From positions 6,076,001 to 6,140,000 of the forward strand of contig NZ_VIWU01000001.1 of the NCBI RefSeq assembly GCF_007994075.1: a DNA stretch of 64,000 nucleotides. Reading direction: 5' to 3'. Under the pieces are notes generated by a model. The model was not told the origin of the DNA. It did not search any database and saw nothing but the letters and a program-made list of their open reading frames with translations. Both the position numbers and the translations under genes were made by a program. Source of the stretch: Pseudonocardia hierapolitana. Its GTDB lineage: Bacteria > Actinomycetota > Actinomycetes > Mycobacteriales > Pseudonocardiaceae. Each line of letters opens with the position of its first letter. Within the stretch, counting starts at the first letter, position 1. Below, one piece after another: positions 7,871-15,724 of this stretch.

Positions 7871-9220
7871 GTGCGGGTGGACGGTTCGGTGTGGGCCGCG
7901 ACGGCGGGCGACCTCGTGGCGGCGCGGGTGCAGATGGCGTTCTCGCTGGGCTGGCACATCGTGATCGCCTGCTTCGGCGTGGGCATGCCGGGGCTCGCCG
8001 TCTTCGCGGAGTGGCGCGGGCTGCGGACCGGCGACCCGGCGTGGGAGGTGCTCGCCCGCACCTGGGCCCGCGCGATGGGTGTGCTGTTCGCGGTCGGCGC
8101 GGTCTCGGGCACGATACTCAGCTTCGAGATGGGCCTGCTCTGGCCCGGCCTGATGGGCCCCTTCGGCGACGTGATCGGGCTGCCGTTCGCGCTGGAGGGC
8201 TTCGCTTTCTTCGTCGAGGCGATCTTCCTGGGGATCTGGCTGTACGCGTGGGACCGGCTCCCACCGCGCGTCCACGTGCTCACCGGCATCCCGGTGATCG
8301 TGGCCGGGGTGGCCTCGGCGTTCTTCGTGGTCACGGCGAACGCGTGGATGAACCAACCGCGGGGGTTCGACCTGGTGAACGGCGAGGTGGTCGGCGTGCG
8401 GCCGTGGGAGGCGATGTTCAACCCGGCGACGCCCCCGCAGACCGTCCACATGATCGTCGCGGCGTTCATGGTCGCCGGGTTCGGCGTGGCCTCGGTCTAC
8501 GCGGTGGGGCTGCTGCGCGGGCGCCGGGACCGTCACCACCGCCTCGGCTTCCTCGTCCCGTTCACCGTGGCGGCCGTGCTCGCCCCGGTGCAGGTGGTGG
8601 TGGGGGACTGGGCGGCGGGCTTCCTCGCCGAGTACCAGCCGCTCAAGCTCGCCGCGATCGAGGGACTCGCGGAGACCACAGCAGGTGCGTCGCTCTCGCT
8701 CGGCGGGGTCTTCGTCGACGGCGAGCTCCGCTACGCACTGGAGATCCCGAACGCGCTCTCGCTGCTCGCGCACTGGGACCCGAACGCGGTCGTCCTCGGC
8801 CTCGACCAAGCCCCACCCGAGCTTCGGCCGCCGGTGAACATCGTGCACTGGAGCTTCCAGGTCATGGTCGCGATCGGGTTCGCGCTGGTCGCACTCGGCG
8901 CGTGGCTCGCGTGGTCGTGGTGGCGCCGCCGGGAACTGCCCCGTTCGCCATGGTTCCTGCGCGCCGCCGTGCTCGCCGGCCCGGCCGCGGCGCTCGCCCT
9001 GGAGGCCGGCTGGGTCGTCACCGAGGTCGGCCGCCAGCCATGGGTCGTCTACGGCGTGCTGCTCACCCGCGACGCGGTCAACCCGCACCCCGGTCTCGTC
9101 GCCGGCCTGCTGACCGTGCTGGCCGTCTACGCCGTCCTGACGGTCGCGACGGTCGCCGTCCTGCGCCGCCTGGCCCGCCGCGGTCCCGTGGCCCCGCAGG
9201 AACGGGCGGGCGCCCGGTGA
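7871..9220 (+). CDS. cydA: Cytochrome bd ubiquinol oxidase subunit I
   Basis: 449 aa integral membrane subunit of the bd-type quinol oxidase, reducing oxygen to water with high affinity and no proton pumping. Seen: the N-terminal VQMAFSLGWHIVIA segment with a haem-ligand His, about nine membrane helices, the quinol-loop Lys/Glu motif (EYQPLKLAAIEGL) and the family motif GRQPW near the C-terminus. The Q-loop is short, as in cyanide-insensitive (CioA-type) oxidases. GTG at 7871 is given, but GTG at 7877 is better spaced from the GAGGGG at 7865-7870. The stop overlaps the cydB start (GTGA), so the subunits are coupled. No cydDC is in the window. Confidence 0.93.
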   Translation: MRVDGSVWAATAGDLVAARVQMAFSLGWHIVIACFGVGMPGLAVFAEWRGLRTGDPAWEVLARTWARAMGVLFAVGAVSGTILSFEMGLLWPGLMGPFGDVIGLPFALEGFAFFVEAIFLGIWLYAWDRLPPRVHVLTGIPVIVAGVASAFFVVTANAWMNQPRGFDLVNGEVVGVRPWEAMFNPATPPQTVHMIVAAFMVAGFGVASVYAVGLLRGRRDRHHRLGFLVPFTVAAVLAPVQVVVGDWAAGFLAEYQPLKLAAIEGLAETTAGASLSLGGVFVDGELRYALEIPNALSLLAHWDPNAVVLGLDQAPPELRPPVNIVHWSFQVMVAIGFALVALGAWLAWSWWRRRELPRSPWFLRAAVLAGPAAALALEAGWVVTEVGRQPWVVYGVLLTRDAVNPHPGLVAGLLTVLAVYAVLTVATVAVLRRLARRGPVAPQERAGAR

Positions 9221-10215
9221 CCGCCGCGGACGTCCTGCTCGTGACCCTCTGGATCGGGCTCACCCTGTACGCGCTGCTCGGCGGCGCCGACTTCGGCGCA
9301 GGCCTGTGGGACCTGCTCGCGGGCGGCGCCGAACGCGGCCGTCCGCAGCGCGACCTCATCGAGCACTCGATCGGCCCGGTGTGGGAGGCGAACCACGTGT
9401 GGCTGATCTTCGTGATCACCCTGTTCTGGACGGCGTTCCCGGAGGCGTTCGCCCCGTTCGCCGCCACGCTCTACATCCCGCTCACCCTCGCCGCGCTGGG
9501 CATCATCGCCCGCGGGGCGGCCTTCGCGTTCCGCAAGGCGATCGAGGAGCTGTGGCTGCGCCGCGTGTTCGGTGCCGCGTTCGCGTTCTCGTCGGTCGTC
9601 ACCCCGTTCTTCCTCGGCACGATCGCCGGTGCCGTCGCCTCCGCCCGGGTGCCGCCCGGGATCGGCGCCGGGGACATCGTCGCGAGCTGGTGGAACCCCA
9701 CGTCGGTCACTACCGGTGTGCTCGCCGTCGGGGCGTGCGCCTATCTCGCGGCCGTCTACTTGTGCGCCGACGCCCGGCGGGCCGGGGACGAGGAGCTGGC
9801 CGAAGCCTTCCGCGTGCGGGCGCTCGCGACCGGGGTGCTCGTCGGCGCCGCGACCGTGGCGGCGCCGCTGGTGGTCCGGGTCGACGCGCCCGGCCTCGTC
9901 GCCGGGCTGACCGGCCGCGCCCTGCCCCTCGCGGTGCTCAGCGTGGTCGCGGGCGCCGCGTCCCTCGGACTGCTGGCGGCGCGGCGCTACGTGCCGGTCC
10001 GGATCACCGCCGCGCTGGCCGTCGCCGCCGTGATCTGGGGTTGGGGGATCGCGCAGTACCCGACCATGCTGCCCGGGCTGACCGTCGCCGCCGCGGCCGG
10101 GGACCCGGCCGTGCTCGTGGCGGTGCTGTGGGTCCTCGGGATCGGCTCCGTGCTGCTGGTGCCGTCGCTGGTCTTCCTGTTCCTGCTGTTCCAGCGGGAG
10201 CGGGCGGCGGGCTGA
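9217..10215 (+). CDS. cydB: Cytochrome bd ubiquinol oxidase subunit II
   Basis: 332 aa, the second membrane subunit of the bd oxidase. Diagnostic motifs are the N-terminal LWIGLTLYALLGGADFGAGLW, then IGPVWEANHVWLIFVI, and TPFFLGTIAGAVASARVP. The C-terminal half has further helices including WGWGIAQYP. Length fits the family (about 330-380 aa). The GTG at 9217 overlaps the cydA stop by 4 bp. It forms a two-gene operon with cydA. Confidence 0.93.
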   Translation: MTAADVLLVTLWIGLTLYALLGGADFGAGLWDLLAGGAERGRPQRDLIEHSIGPVWEANHVWLIFVITLFWTAFPEAFAPFAATLYIPLTLAALGIIARGAAFAFRKAIEELWLRRVFGAAFAFSSVVTPFFLGTIAGAVASARVPPGIGAGDIVASWWNPTSVTTGVLAVGACAYLAAVYLCADARRAGDEELAEAFRVRALATGVLVGAATVAAPLVVRVDAPGLVAGLTGRALPLAVLSVVAGAASLGLLAARRYVPVRITAALAVAAVIWGWGIAQYPTMLPGLTVAAAAGDPAVLVAVLWVLGIGSVLLVPSLVFLFLLFQRERAAG

Positions 10216-10253
10216 TCCGGTTCCCCCGGCGCCTTCACGGGAACGCTCCCGTC

Positions 10254-10922
10254 GTGCCCGGTCTCCCTCAGCTGGTCGCGGCCGCTTTCGCGCGGCTCGC
10301 GCGGTGGCGGCGCGCCCCGGCCTTCCACCCCCGCGGGACGCTGTTCGACGGGCGCGTCGCGCTCACCGAACGCGAGTCCGCCACCGCCACCGCGCTCGGC
10401 GGCACCGGCGAGCGCCCCGCGCTCGTGCGGCTGTCGAAGGGAGTGGGCACGCCCGGGGCGCTCCCCGACCTCCTCGGCGTCGCCCTCCGGACTGAGGTGG
10501 GCGGGCACGTGCTCGACGTGCTGTTCACCAGTGGCCGCAGGCGGCTGCTGGTTCCGTCCACCGGGTGGGGACGGCGGCCGTACACCACGCTGCTGCCCTA
10601 CACCGCGGCCGGCGCCCGGGTGGTGCTCGGCCTCGATCCCGAGGCGCCTGCGGCGGCGGCCGACCCGGCCGCCGCCACCCCGATGGCCTTCACCGTCACA
10701 GAACGCGAGCGCGGTGGCGCTCCGCGCCCGGTCGGGCGGCTCGTGCTGGTGGCGCCGCACACCGGCGATCCGGTGGCGTTCGACCCCGTGCTCAACGCCC
10801 ACCCGCAGCTCCGCCCGGCCGCGCCGCTGCGCCGGCTGCGCGTGTGGGCCTACACCGGCTCGCGCCGGGGACGCGGCGCCGCCCGCGACGACCTGCACCG
10901 CAGGCCCCCCTCGGAGCCGTAG
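10254..10922 (+). CDS. Catalase-fold-like protein, often annotated phosphodiesterase in actinobacteria
   Basis: 222 aa, predicted cytoplasmic. The segment PALVRLSKGVGTPGALPDLLGVALRTE resembles the catalase-core pattern of a strand with an Arg followed by an Asp-rich turn and a GxAxR strand. The protein is far shorter than a true catalase and I cannot locate the distal His/Asn or proximal Tyr. Similar actinobacterial proteins carry the label phosphodiesterase with little support, so function is uncertain. The GTG start is chosen because it opens the conserved part; a small hairpin (ACGGGA-acgc-TCCCGT, 10237-10252) sits just before it. It follows cydB by 38 bp and may be co-transcribed. Confidence 0.5.
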   Translation: MPGLPQLVAAAFARLARWRRAPAFHPRGTLFDGRVALTERESATATALGGTGERPALVRLSKGVGTPGALPDLLGVALRTEVGGHVLDVLFTSGRRRLLVPSTGWGRRPYTTLLPYTAAGARVVLGLDPEAPAAAADPAAATPMAFTVTERERGGAPRPVGRLVLVAPHTGDPVAFDPVLNAHPQLRPAAPLRRLRVWAYTGSRRGRGAARDDLHRRPPSEP

Positions 10923-10997
10923 CGCCGGGCGGCGCTCGTCCCGCGTGAGGAGCACGACTGCGCGGAGGGGGACGCAGGACGTATCCTCCTCCCGACC

Positions 10998-11091
10998 CAC
11001 GGGAGCCTCGCGATCCGAGGCTGAGAGGGCGGCAGGACCGGCCGCCGACCGTTCGCACCTGACCCGGTTAGTACCGGCGTAGGGAGGAACT
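10998..11091 (+). promoter_or_regulatory. TPP riboswitch (THI element)
   Basis: Canonical thi-box blocks are present in order: ACGGGAGCC, GGCTGAGAGGG, GACCG, CGCACCTGACCCGGTTAGTA and CGTAGGGAGGAA. The last block contains the ribosome-binding site (GGAGG at 11083-11087) of the thiY gene that starts at 11093. This suggests translational control by sequestration when thiamine pyrophosphate is bound. It directly identifies the downstream ABC importer as a thiamine-precursor system. Confidence 0.95.
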
Positions 11092-11092
11092 G

Positions 11093-12112
11093 GTGAAACC
11101 CGTACGCGCACCCCGGATCCTGGCCGCCATCGGGGCGGTGCTGGCCCTGCTGCTGGCCGGCTGTGGCGGGGGGAGCGGGACCCCGACGATCCGCGTGGCC
11201 CTCGACTGGACGCCGAACACCAACCACACCGGCCTGTTCGTGGCCCAGCAGGAGGGCTGGTTCCGCGAGGCAGGCCTCGACGTGCAGTTCCTGCCGTACA
11301 ACAACACCTCGCCGGACACGCTCGTGTCGTCCGGCGCGGCCGAGTTCGGCATCAGCTTCCAGGACTCGTTCACGTTCTCGAAGGCGGCGGGCGCCGACAT
11401 CACGTCCGTGATGGCCGTGCTCCAGCACTGGGCCACGCAGATCGCGGTGCGGGCCGACCGCGCCGACATCACCTCGCCGCGCGACCTGGACGGCAAGACG
11501 TACGGCGGGTTCGGCGCCGCGTACGAGGAACCCAAGATGCGGGCCGTCATCCAGGACGCGGGCGGCACGGGCACGTTCCGCACGGTCGTGCTGGGAACGG
11601 CCGCGTACGAGGCGCTCTACGCGGGAGAGGTCGACTTCACCGAGCCGTTCGTCGCCTGGGAGGGCATCGAGGCGGAGCTGCGCGGGCAGCCGCTGAAGAC
11701 GTTCTCCTACACCGACTACGGGTTTCCGGACGCCTACAACGTGCTGCTCATCGGCAACTCGCCGTGGCTCACCGCGCATCCCGACCTCGCGGCGAAGTTC
11801 GTGCAGGCGGCGCAGCGCGGATACCAGCTCGCTGCCGACGACCCGGACCGCGCGGCCCAGCTCCTCATCGACGCCAACCCCGGTGCGTTCGCCGAACCGG
11901 AGCTCGTGACGCGCAGCCAGCACATGCTCGCCGAGCGGTTCCTGCGCGACGAGAACGGCCGCGTCGGCACCCAGACGCCCGAGAAGTGGGCGGGGTACTC
12001 GGGGTGGGTGTTCGACTCCGGCGCCCTCACGGGCCCTGACGGGGCGCCGTTGACCCAACGCCCCGACTTCGCCACCTGGTTCAGCAATGACTACCTCGCA
12101 TCGCCCGCCTGA
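11093..12112 (+). CDS. thiY: Thiamine-precursor (pyrimidine) ABC transporter substrate-binding lipoprotein
   Basis: 339 aa lipoprotein: basic start, hydrophobic stretch, lipobox LLLAGC. The mature part opens with VALDWTPNTNHTGLFVAQQEGWF, the hallmark of ThiY/THI5-like (NMT1) pyrimidine-binding proteins, and contains AAEFGISFQDSFTF and GGFGAAYEEPKM segments. ThiY proteins bind formylaminopyrimidine or hydroxymethylpyrimidine outside the membrane and deliver it to ThiXZ for thiamine salvage. The GTG start lies at proper spacing after the GGAGG inside the TPP riboswitch. It heads the thiYXZ operon; its end overlaps the annotated thiX start by 26 bp. Confidence 0.93.
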   Translation: MKPVRAPRILAAIGAVLALLLAGCGGGSGTPTIRVALDWTPNTNHTGLFVAQQEGWFREAGLDVQFLPYNNTSPDTLVSSGAAEFGISFQDSFTFSKAAGADITSVMAVLQHWATQIAVRADRADITSPRDLDGKTYGGFGAAYEEPKMRAVIQDAGGTGTFRTVVLGTAAYEALYAGEVDFTEPFVAWEGIEAELRGQPLKTFSYTDYGFPDAYNVLLIGNSPWLTAHPDLAAKFVQAAQRGYQLAADDPDRAAQLLIDANPGAFAEPELVTRSQHMLAERFLRDENGRVGTQTPEKWAGYSGWVFDSGALTGPDGAPLTQRPDFATWFSNDYLASPA

Positions 12113-12983
12113 GCCCGAGCTCGCCGTGCTCGATCGCAACCCCCGCCGGGTCGAGACGCCCGGCTCGCCGGGCGGAGACGCGGGACTCGCCCCGTCGAAA
12201 CGCGGGACTCGCCGGGTCGAGGTGCGGGACTCGCGGGTGTGGGGGCGGGTGGCGCCGCCGCTGGTGCTCGTCGCGGCAGGTCTCGCCGGGTGGCAGTGGT
12301 ACGTGACGGCCGCCGAGGTGCGGCCGCAGGTGCTGCCCTCGCCACTGCGAGTGCTGGAGCAGGGCTGGGCGTTCCGCGACCAGATCTGGGCGAACACGGT
12401 GCCGACGCTGCAGGTCACCGCGGTCGGGTTCGCGGTGTCGCTGGCGCTGGGCTGGGCGATCGCGATCGCGGTCGACTTCTCGCCGTGGCTGCGCCGGGCG
12501 CTCACCCCGCTCCTCGTCGCCTCCCAGACGCTGCCGATCATCGCGATCGCCCCGCTGCTGATCATCTGGTTCGGGTTCGGCATGTTCCCGAAGGTCGTGG
12601 TGATCGCCCTCGTCACGTTCTTCCCGATCACGGTCGGGCTCATCGAGGGGTTCGCGGCCACCGACCGCCAGGCCACCAACCTGCTGCGCAGCATGGGCGC
12701 CTCGCGCTGGCAGCAGTTCCGCTACGTGCGGCTGCCCGGCGCCATGCCCCGGTTCTTCACCGCGCTGCGCATCGGCATCACCTACGCCGTCACGGGGGCG
12801 ATCTTCGCCGAGTACGTCGGCGCGACGGCCGGGCTGGGGATCTTCATGAGCCTGCAGAAGAACTCCTTCCGCACCGACCTCGTGCTCGCCGCCGTGCTGG
12901 TCACGGCCCTGCTGTCGGTGGCGCTGTTCCTGCTGACCTACGCCGTGGAGCGGCTCGTGATCCCCTGGTGGCACCGTGGCTGA
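12087..12983 (+). CDS. thiX: Thiamine-precursor ABC transporter permease with repeat-encoded N-terminal extension
   Basis: 298 aa BPD-type inner membrane permease. The conserved part begins at about residue 51 (VWGRVAPPLVLVAAGLAGWQW), with six membrane helices and the EAA-type cytoplasmic loop EGFAATDRQATNLLRSMGASRWQQF. The first ~50 residues are charged, low in hydrophobicity and encoded largely by six 22-bp repeats (12115-12246). They are probably not native to the family, and GTG at 12237 is an in-frame alternative start right after the repeats. The 132 bp of repeats keep the frame. The stop overlaps the thiZ start by 8 bp. Confidence 0.9.
   Translation: MTTSHRPPEPELAVLDRNPRRVETPGSPGGDAGLAPSKRGTRRVEVRDSRVWGRVAPPLVLVAAGLAGWQWYVTAAEVRPQVLPSPLRVLEQGWAFRDQIWANTVPTLQVTAVGFAVSLALGWAIAIAVDFSPWLRRALTPLLVASQTLPIIAIAPLLIIWFGFGMFPKVVVIALVTFFPITVGLIEGFAATDRQATNLLRSMGASRWQQFRYVRLPGAMPRFFTALRIGITYAVTGAIFAEYVGATAGLGIFMSLQKNSFRTDLVLAAVLVTALLSVALFLLTYAVERLVIPWWHRG
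12115..12246 (+). repeat. Six tandem 22-bp repeats at the thiY-thiX junction
   Basis: Units begin at 12115, 12137, 12159, 12181, 12203 and 12225. The best three start CGGGACTCGC and are exactly 22 bp apart. The first unit carries CTCGCCGTGCTCG, matching units at 17319 and 42338. Six units equal 132 bp, a multiple of three, so the thiX frame stays open through them. Confidence 0.8.
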
Positions 12984-13734
12984 CAGCAAGCTCGTCCTGG
13001 ACGGCCTGCACAAGGCCTTCCCCGGCCCGCTGCCCGTGCTGGACGGCGTCGAGTTCGACGTGGCGCCCGGCGAGTTCGTCTCGGTGATCGGGCCGAGCGG
13101 CTGCGGCAAGTCCACGCTGTTCAACGTGATCGCCGGGCTGGACCTCCCGGACGCGGGGCGCGTGCTCGTGGACGGCGTGGACGCCACCGGGCGCGTCGAC
13201 CACGTGGCCTACATGCCGCAGCGCGACCTGCTGTTCCCGTGGCGCACGGTGCTGGACAACACGACGCTCGGCCTGGAGGTGGCCGGGATGTCGCGGCGGG
13301 CGGCGCGGGAGCGCGCCCGCCCGCTGTTCGCGCCGTTCGGCCTCGAGGGGTTCGAGTCGGCGCGCCCGCACGAGCTGTCGGGTGGGATGCGCCAGCGGGC
13401 CGCGCTGCTGCGCACCGTCGTGCAGGACCGGGCGGTGCTGCTGCTCGACGAGCCGTTCGGGGCACTGGACTCGCTCACCCGCACCGACATGCAGACCTGG
13501 CTCGAGGACGTCCGTGCCCACTTCGGCTGGACGGTCCTGCTGATCACCCACGACATCCGCGAGGCCGCGTTCCTGTCCGACCGGGTCATCGTGCTCGGGC
13601 CCCGGCCCACCCGGGTGCGGCGGGAGGTGGCGGTGGACCTGCCCCGTCCCCGTCAGGTGGAGCTGATCACCTCGACGCGGTTCGCGGAGGTCGAGTCGGA
13701 GCTGCTCGCGGCGTTGCGCGACGCTCCGTCCTGA
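12976..13734 (+). CDS. thiZ: Thiamine-precursor ABC transporter ATP-binding protein
   Basis: 252 aa ABC ATPase with Walker A GPSGCGKST, Q-loop YMPQRDLLFPW, signature LSGGMRQRAAL, Walker B VLLLDEPFGALD and H-loop ITHD. This Q-loop/DLLFPW pattern is typical of the nitrate/sulfonate/thiamine-precursor branch. Position directly after thiX under the TPP riboswitch gives the role: energising import of a pyrimidine thiamine precursor. The GTG at 12976 overlaps the permease stop. The 3' end overlaps the convergent TPR gene by 82 bp. Confidence 0.93.
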   Translation: MADSKLVLDGLHKAFPGPLPVLDGVEFDVAPGEFVSVIGPSGCGKSTLFNVIAGLDLPDAGRVLVDGVDATGRVDHVAYMPQRDLLFPWRTVLDNTTLGLEVAGMSRRAARERARPLFAPFGLEGFESARPHELSGGMRQRAALLRTVVQDRAVLLLDEPFGALDSLTRTDMQTWLEDVRAHFGWTVLLITHDIREAAFLSDRVIVLGPRPTRVRREVAVDLPRPRQVELITSTRFAEVESELLAALRDAPS

Positions 13735-14468
13735 ACGATCTTCAGCAGCTCCTCGTGCAACGCGACGGTGTCGGGGTGGTTGGCCCCGAGCAACGCTGCC
13801 GAGTCGTCGACGGCCTGCCGGTACGCAGCCACGGCCTCGTCGCCGCGGCCGAGCGTGACCAGGCAGGCGGCGACGTTCGCCCGCAGGGCGATCGTGTGCT
13901 GGTGGCGGGCGCCGTGTGCCTGTTCCGAGTCGTGCAGCGTGACTTCCAGGAGGGTGATGGCCGCCATGACGTCGCCCGCCGCCGCGCGGGCGAGTGCCAT
14001 GCCCATCCGGGAGACGAGGGTGTCGGGGTGGGTGGGCCCGAGGACCCGCCTGCGCTCCGCGGTGACGCGATCGGACAGCGTGATCGCCTCGTTCACGTCA
14101 CCGACCAGGCGGTAGGCCGATGCCATGGCGTCGGCGGCCGTGAGCGTGCGGGGGTCGTCGTCGCCGAACACCCGCACCCGGTCGGCGAGGTTCACGGCCA
14201 TCAGGTCCAGCCCGCGCCGCCAGTCGCCCGCGGCCACGCACGCCGCGGCGAGGTTGCCCGCGGTGACGAGCGTGTGCGGGTGATCGGCGCCGAGCGTGAC
14301 GAGGCAGCCCTCGTGCGCGTCCGCGAAGCGGGCGATCGCATCGGAGGCACGGCCCACGGCGAAGTAGCTCACGCCGTCGGCGTTGCGCTCGGCGAGCGCG
14401 GCGACGTCCTCCGGGCCTCGCCGGCGGGCGGATCCGCGATCGCGTCCTTCGCGCGACCACCACGCCAT
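13653..14468 (-). CDS. Tetratricopeptide repeat protein
   Basis: 271 aa, no signal peptide or membrane segment. Five recurring units of about 42 residues carry the signature LG..HP.T (GADHPHTLVTAGNLA, GDDDPRTLTAADAMA, GPTHPDTLVSRMGMA, GARHQHTIALRANVA, GANHPDTVALHEEL). This matches TPR_12/kinesin-light-chain-like repeats seen in actinobacterial STAND and signalling proteins. Here the repeats stand alone without NB-ARC or kinase domains. Likely a protein-interaction module; partner unknown. The start at 14468 is the first ATG of the frame. Its 3' end runs 82 bp into convergent thiZ. Confidence 0.8.
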   Translation of the reverse strand: MAWWSREGRDRGSARRRGPEDVAALAERNADGVSYFAVGRASDAIARFADAHEGCLVTLGADHPHTLVTAGNLAAACVAAGDWRRGLDLMAVNLADRVRVFGDDDPRTLTAADAMASAYRLVGDVNEAITLSDRVTAERRRVLGPTHPDTLVSRMGMALARAAAGDVMAAITLLEVTLHDSEQAHGARHQHTIALRANVAACLVTLGRGDEAVAAYRQAVDDSAALLGANHPDTVALHEELLKIVQDGASRNAASSSDSTSANRVEVISST

Positions 14469-14542
14469 TGCCGACCCCTTCCCCCGAACGGTGGAGCCAG
14501 ACGGTACCGATAGCCGCTTCCGAGCCCGAAGCGGGTCCCCGC

Positions 14543-15589
14543 TCAGGCGGGTCGGTCGGCGGGGCGCAGGCGGGTGGACGCACGCACCACGAGTTCGGGG
14601 GCGAACACCACCTGCTGGTGCTCGTGGCTCTCCGGGGCTCGGGCCTCCTCGAGGAGCAGCTCGGCCGCGGTGCGGCCCAGCAGCTGCCGGGGCTGGCTCA
14701 CCGACGTCAGCGGCACGGCGGCGGCCTCGGCGAACTCGATGTCGTCGTAGCCGACGATCGCGAGGTCGTCGGGCACCCGCAGCCCGAGGCGCACCATCTG
14801 CTGCAGCAGCCCGAGGGCGAGCAGGTCGTTGGCGCAGAACGCGGCGGTGGGGCGGCGCGCTGCCGGCAGACCCGCGATCCGCTCGCCCGCCCGGCGGCCC
14901 TCGGCGACGTTGAGCGCCGCGGTCTCCACGACGACCAGATCCGAGCCCGGCGCGCGGGAGATGGCCTTCTGGGCGCCCGTGATCCGGTCGGCGACCTGGC
15001 CGATCGCGCGCGGCCCTCCCACGAAGGCGATGCGCCGGTGGCCGGTCTCCAGCAGGTGCGTGACGGCCAGATCGCCGCCGAGCACGTCGTCGACGGCCAC
15101 GGAGCAGCCGTCCGGCCCTGCGCCGCGGTCGACGATCACCACCGGGGTGCCGCGCCCCGCGAGCGCACTGATGCGCGGGTCGGACACGTCCACCGGTGTG
15201 ATCAGCACGCCTTCCACCCGCTGCTGCTCGAGCAGGTCGAGGAAGCTCGACTGGCGGCTGCTGCTCTCGGCGCTGTTGCAGAGGAACAGCGCGAGCCCCG
15301 CGCCGTCGGCGGCCTCCTGCACGCCCTCGGCGACGTCGGTGAAGAACGGGTTGGACGTGTCCAGCACGACGTAGGCGAGCGTGCGGCTGCCCCCGCCGCG
15401 CAGCTGCCGGGCCGACTCGTTGCGCACGAACCCCAGCTCGGCGATCGCGGCCTGCACGCGCTGCCGGGTGCGCTCGCTGACCAGTTCGGGCCGGTTGAGG
15501 ACGTTGGACACGGTGCCGAGCGAGACGCCGGCGCGCAGCGCCACGTCCTTCATGCTCGGGGCGCCCCGTGGGCTCGTCCCCGCCGTCAC
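14543..15589 (-). CDS. LacI-family transcriptional regulator, probable repressor of the rhamnose genes
   Basis: 348 aa from the GTG at 15589, which is preceded by GGGAGG; longer readings upstream are not family-like. The N-terminal HTH is classic LacI (MKDVALRAGVSLGTVSNVLNRPELVSERT, split here by function only) with a hinge helix (SARQLRGG). It is followed by a periplasmic-binding-type effector domain (TLAYVVLDTSNPFFTDVAEG, VIVDRGAG, FCANDLLALG, VGYDDIEFAE). It lies downstream of the rhamnosidase gene on the same strand, and LacI-like operators occur in the divergent region at 21.1-21.4 kb. Effector probably L-rhamnose or a pathway intermediate, by context. Confidence 0.88.
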   Translation of the reverse strand: MTAGTSPRGAPSMKDVALRAGVSLGTVSNVLNRPELVSERTRQRVQAAIAELGFVRNESARQLRGGGSRTLAYVVLDTSNPFFTDVAEGVQEAADGAGLALFLCNSAESSSRQSSFLDLLEQQRVEGVLITPVDVSDPRISALAGRGTPVVIVDRGAGPDGCSVAVDDVLGGDLAVTHLLETGHRRIAFVGGPRAIGQVADRITGAQKAISRAPGSDLVVVETAALNVAEGRRAGERIAGLPAARRPTAAFCANDLLALGLLQQMVRLGLRVPDDLAIVGYDDIEFAEAAAVPLTSVSQPRQLLGRTAAELLLEEARAPESHEHQQVVFAPELVVRASTRLRPADRPA

Positions 15590-15724
15590 GACCGTTGCCT
15601 CCCGAGACCGCTCAAACGGGTGGAGTGTAGTGCTCCACAGGTCATCATCCCTCCGCAGCGCGGGTTGGCGCCGAGGGATGAGCGAACGGGTGAACCACTG
15701 GGCAGTGGTTCCCGGTGCCACCGC

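Noticed and set aside
15621..15637. Autoregulatory operator TGGAG-N7-CTCCA upstream of the LacI gene
   Set aside because: The arms are only 5 bp and the site does not resemble the LacI-type palindromes found in the rhamnose divergent region.
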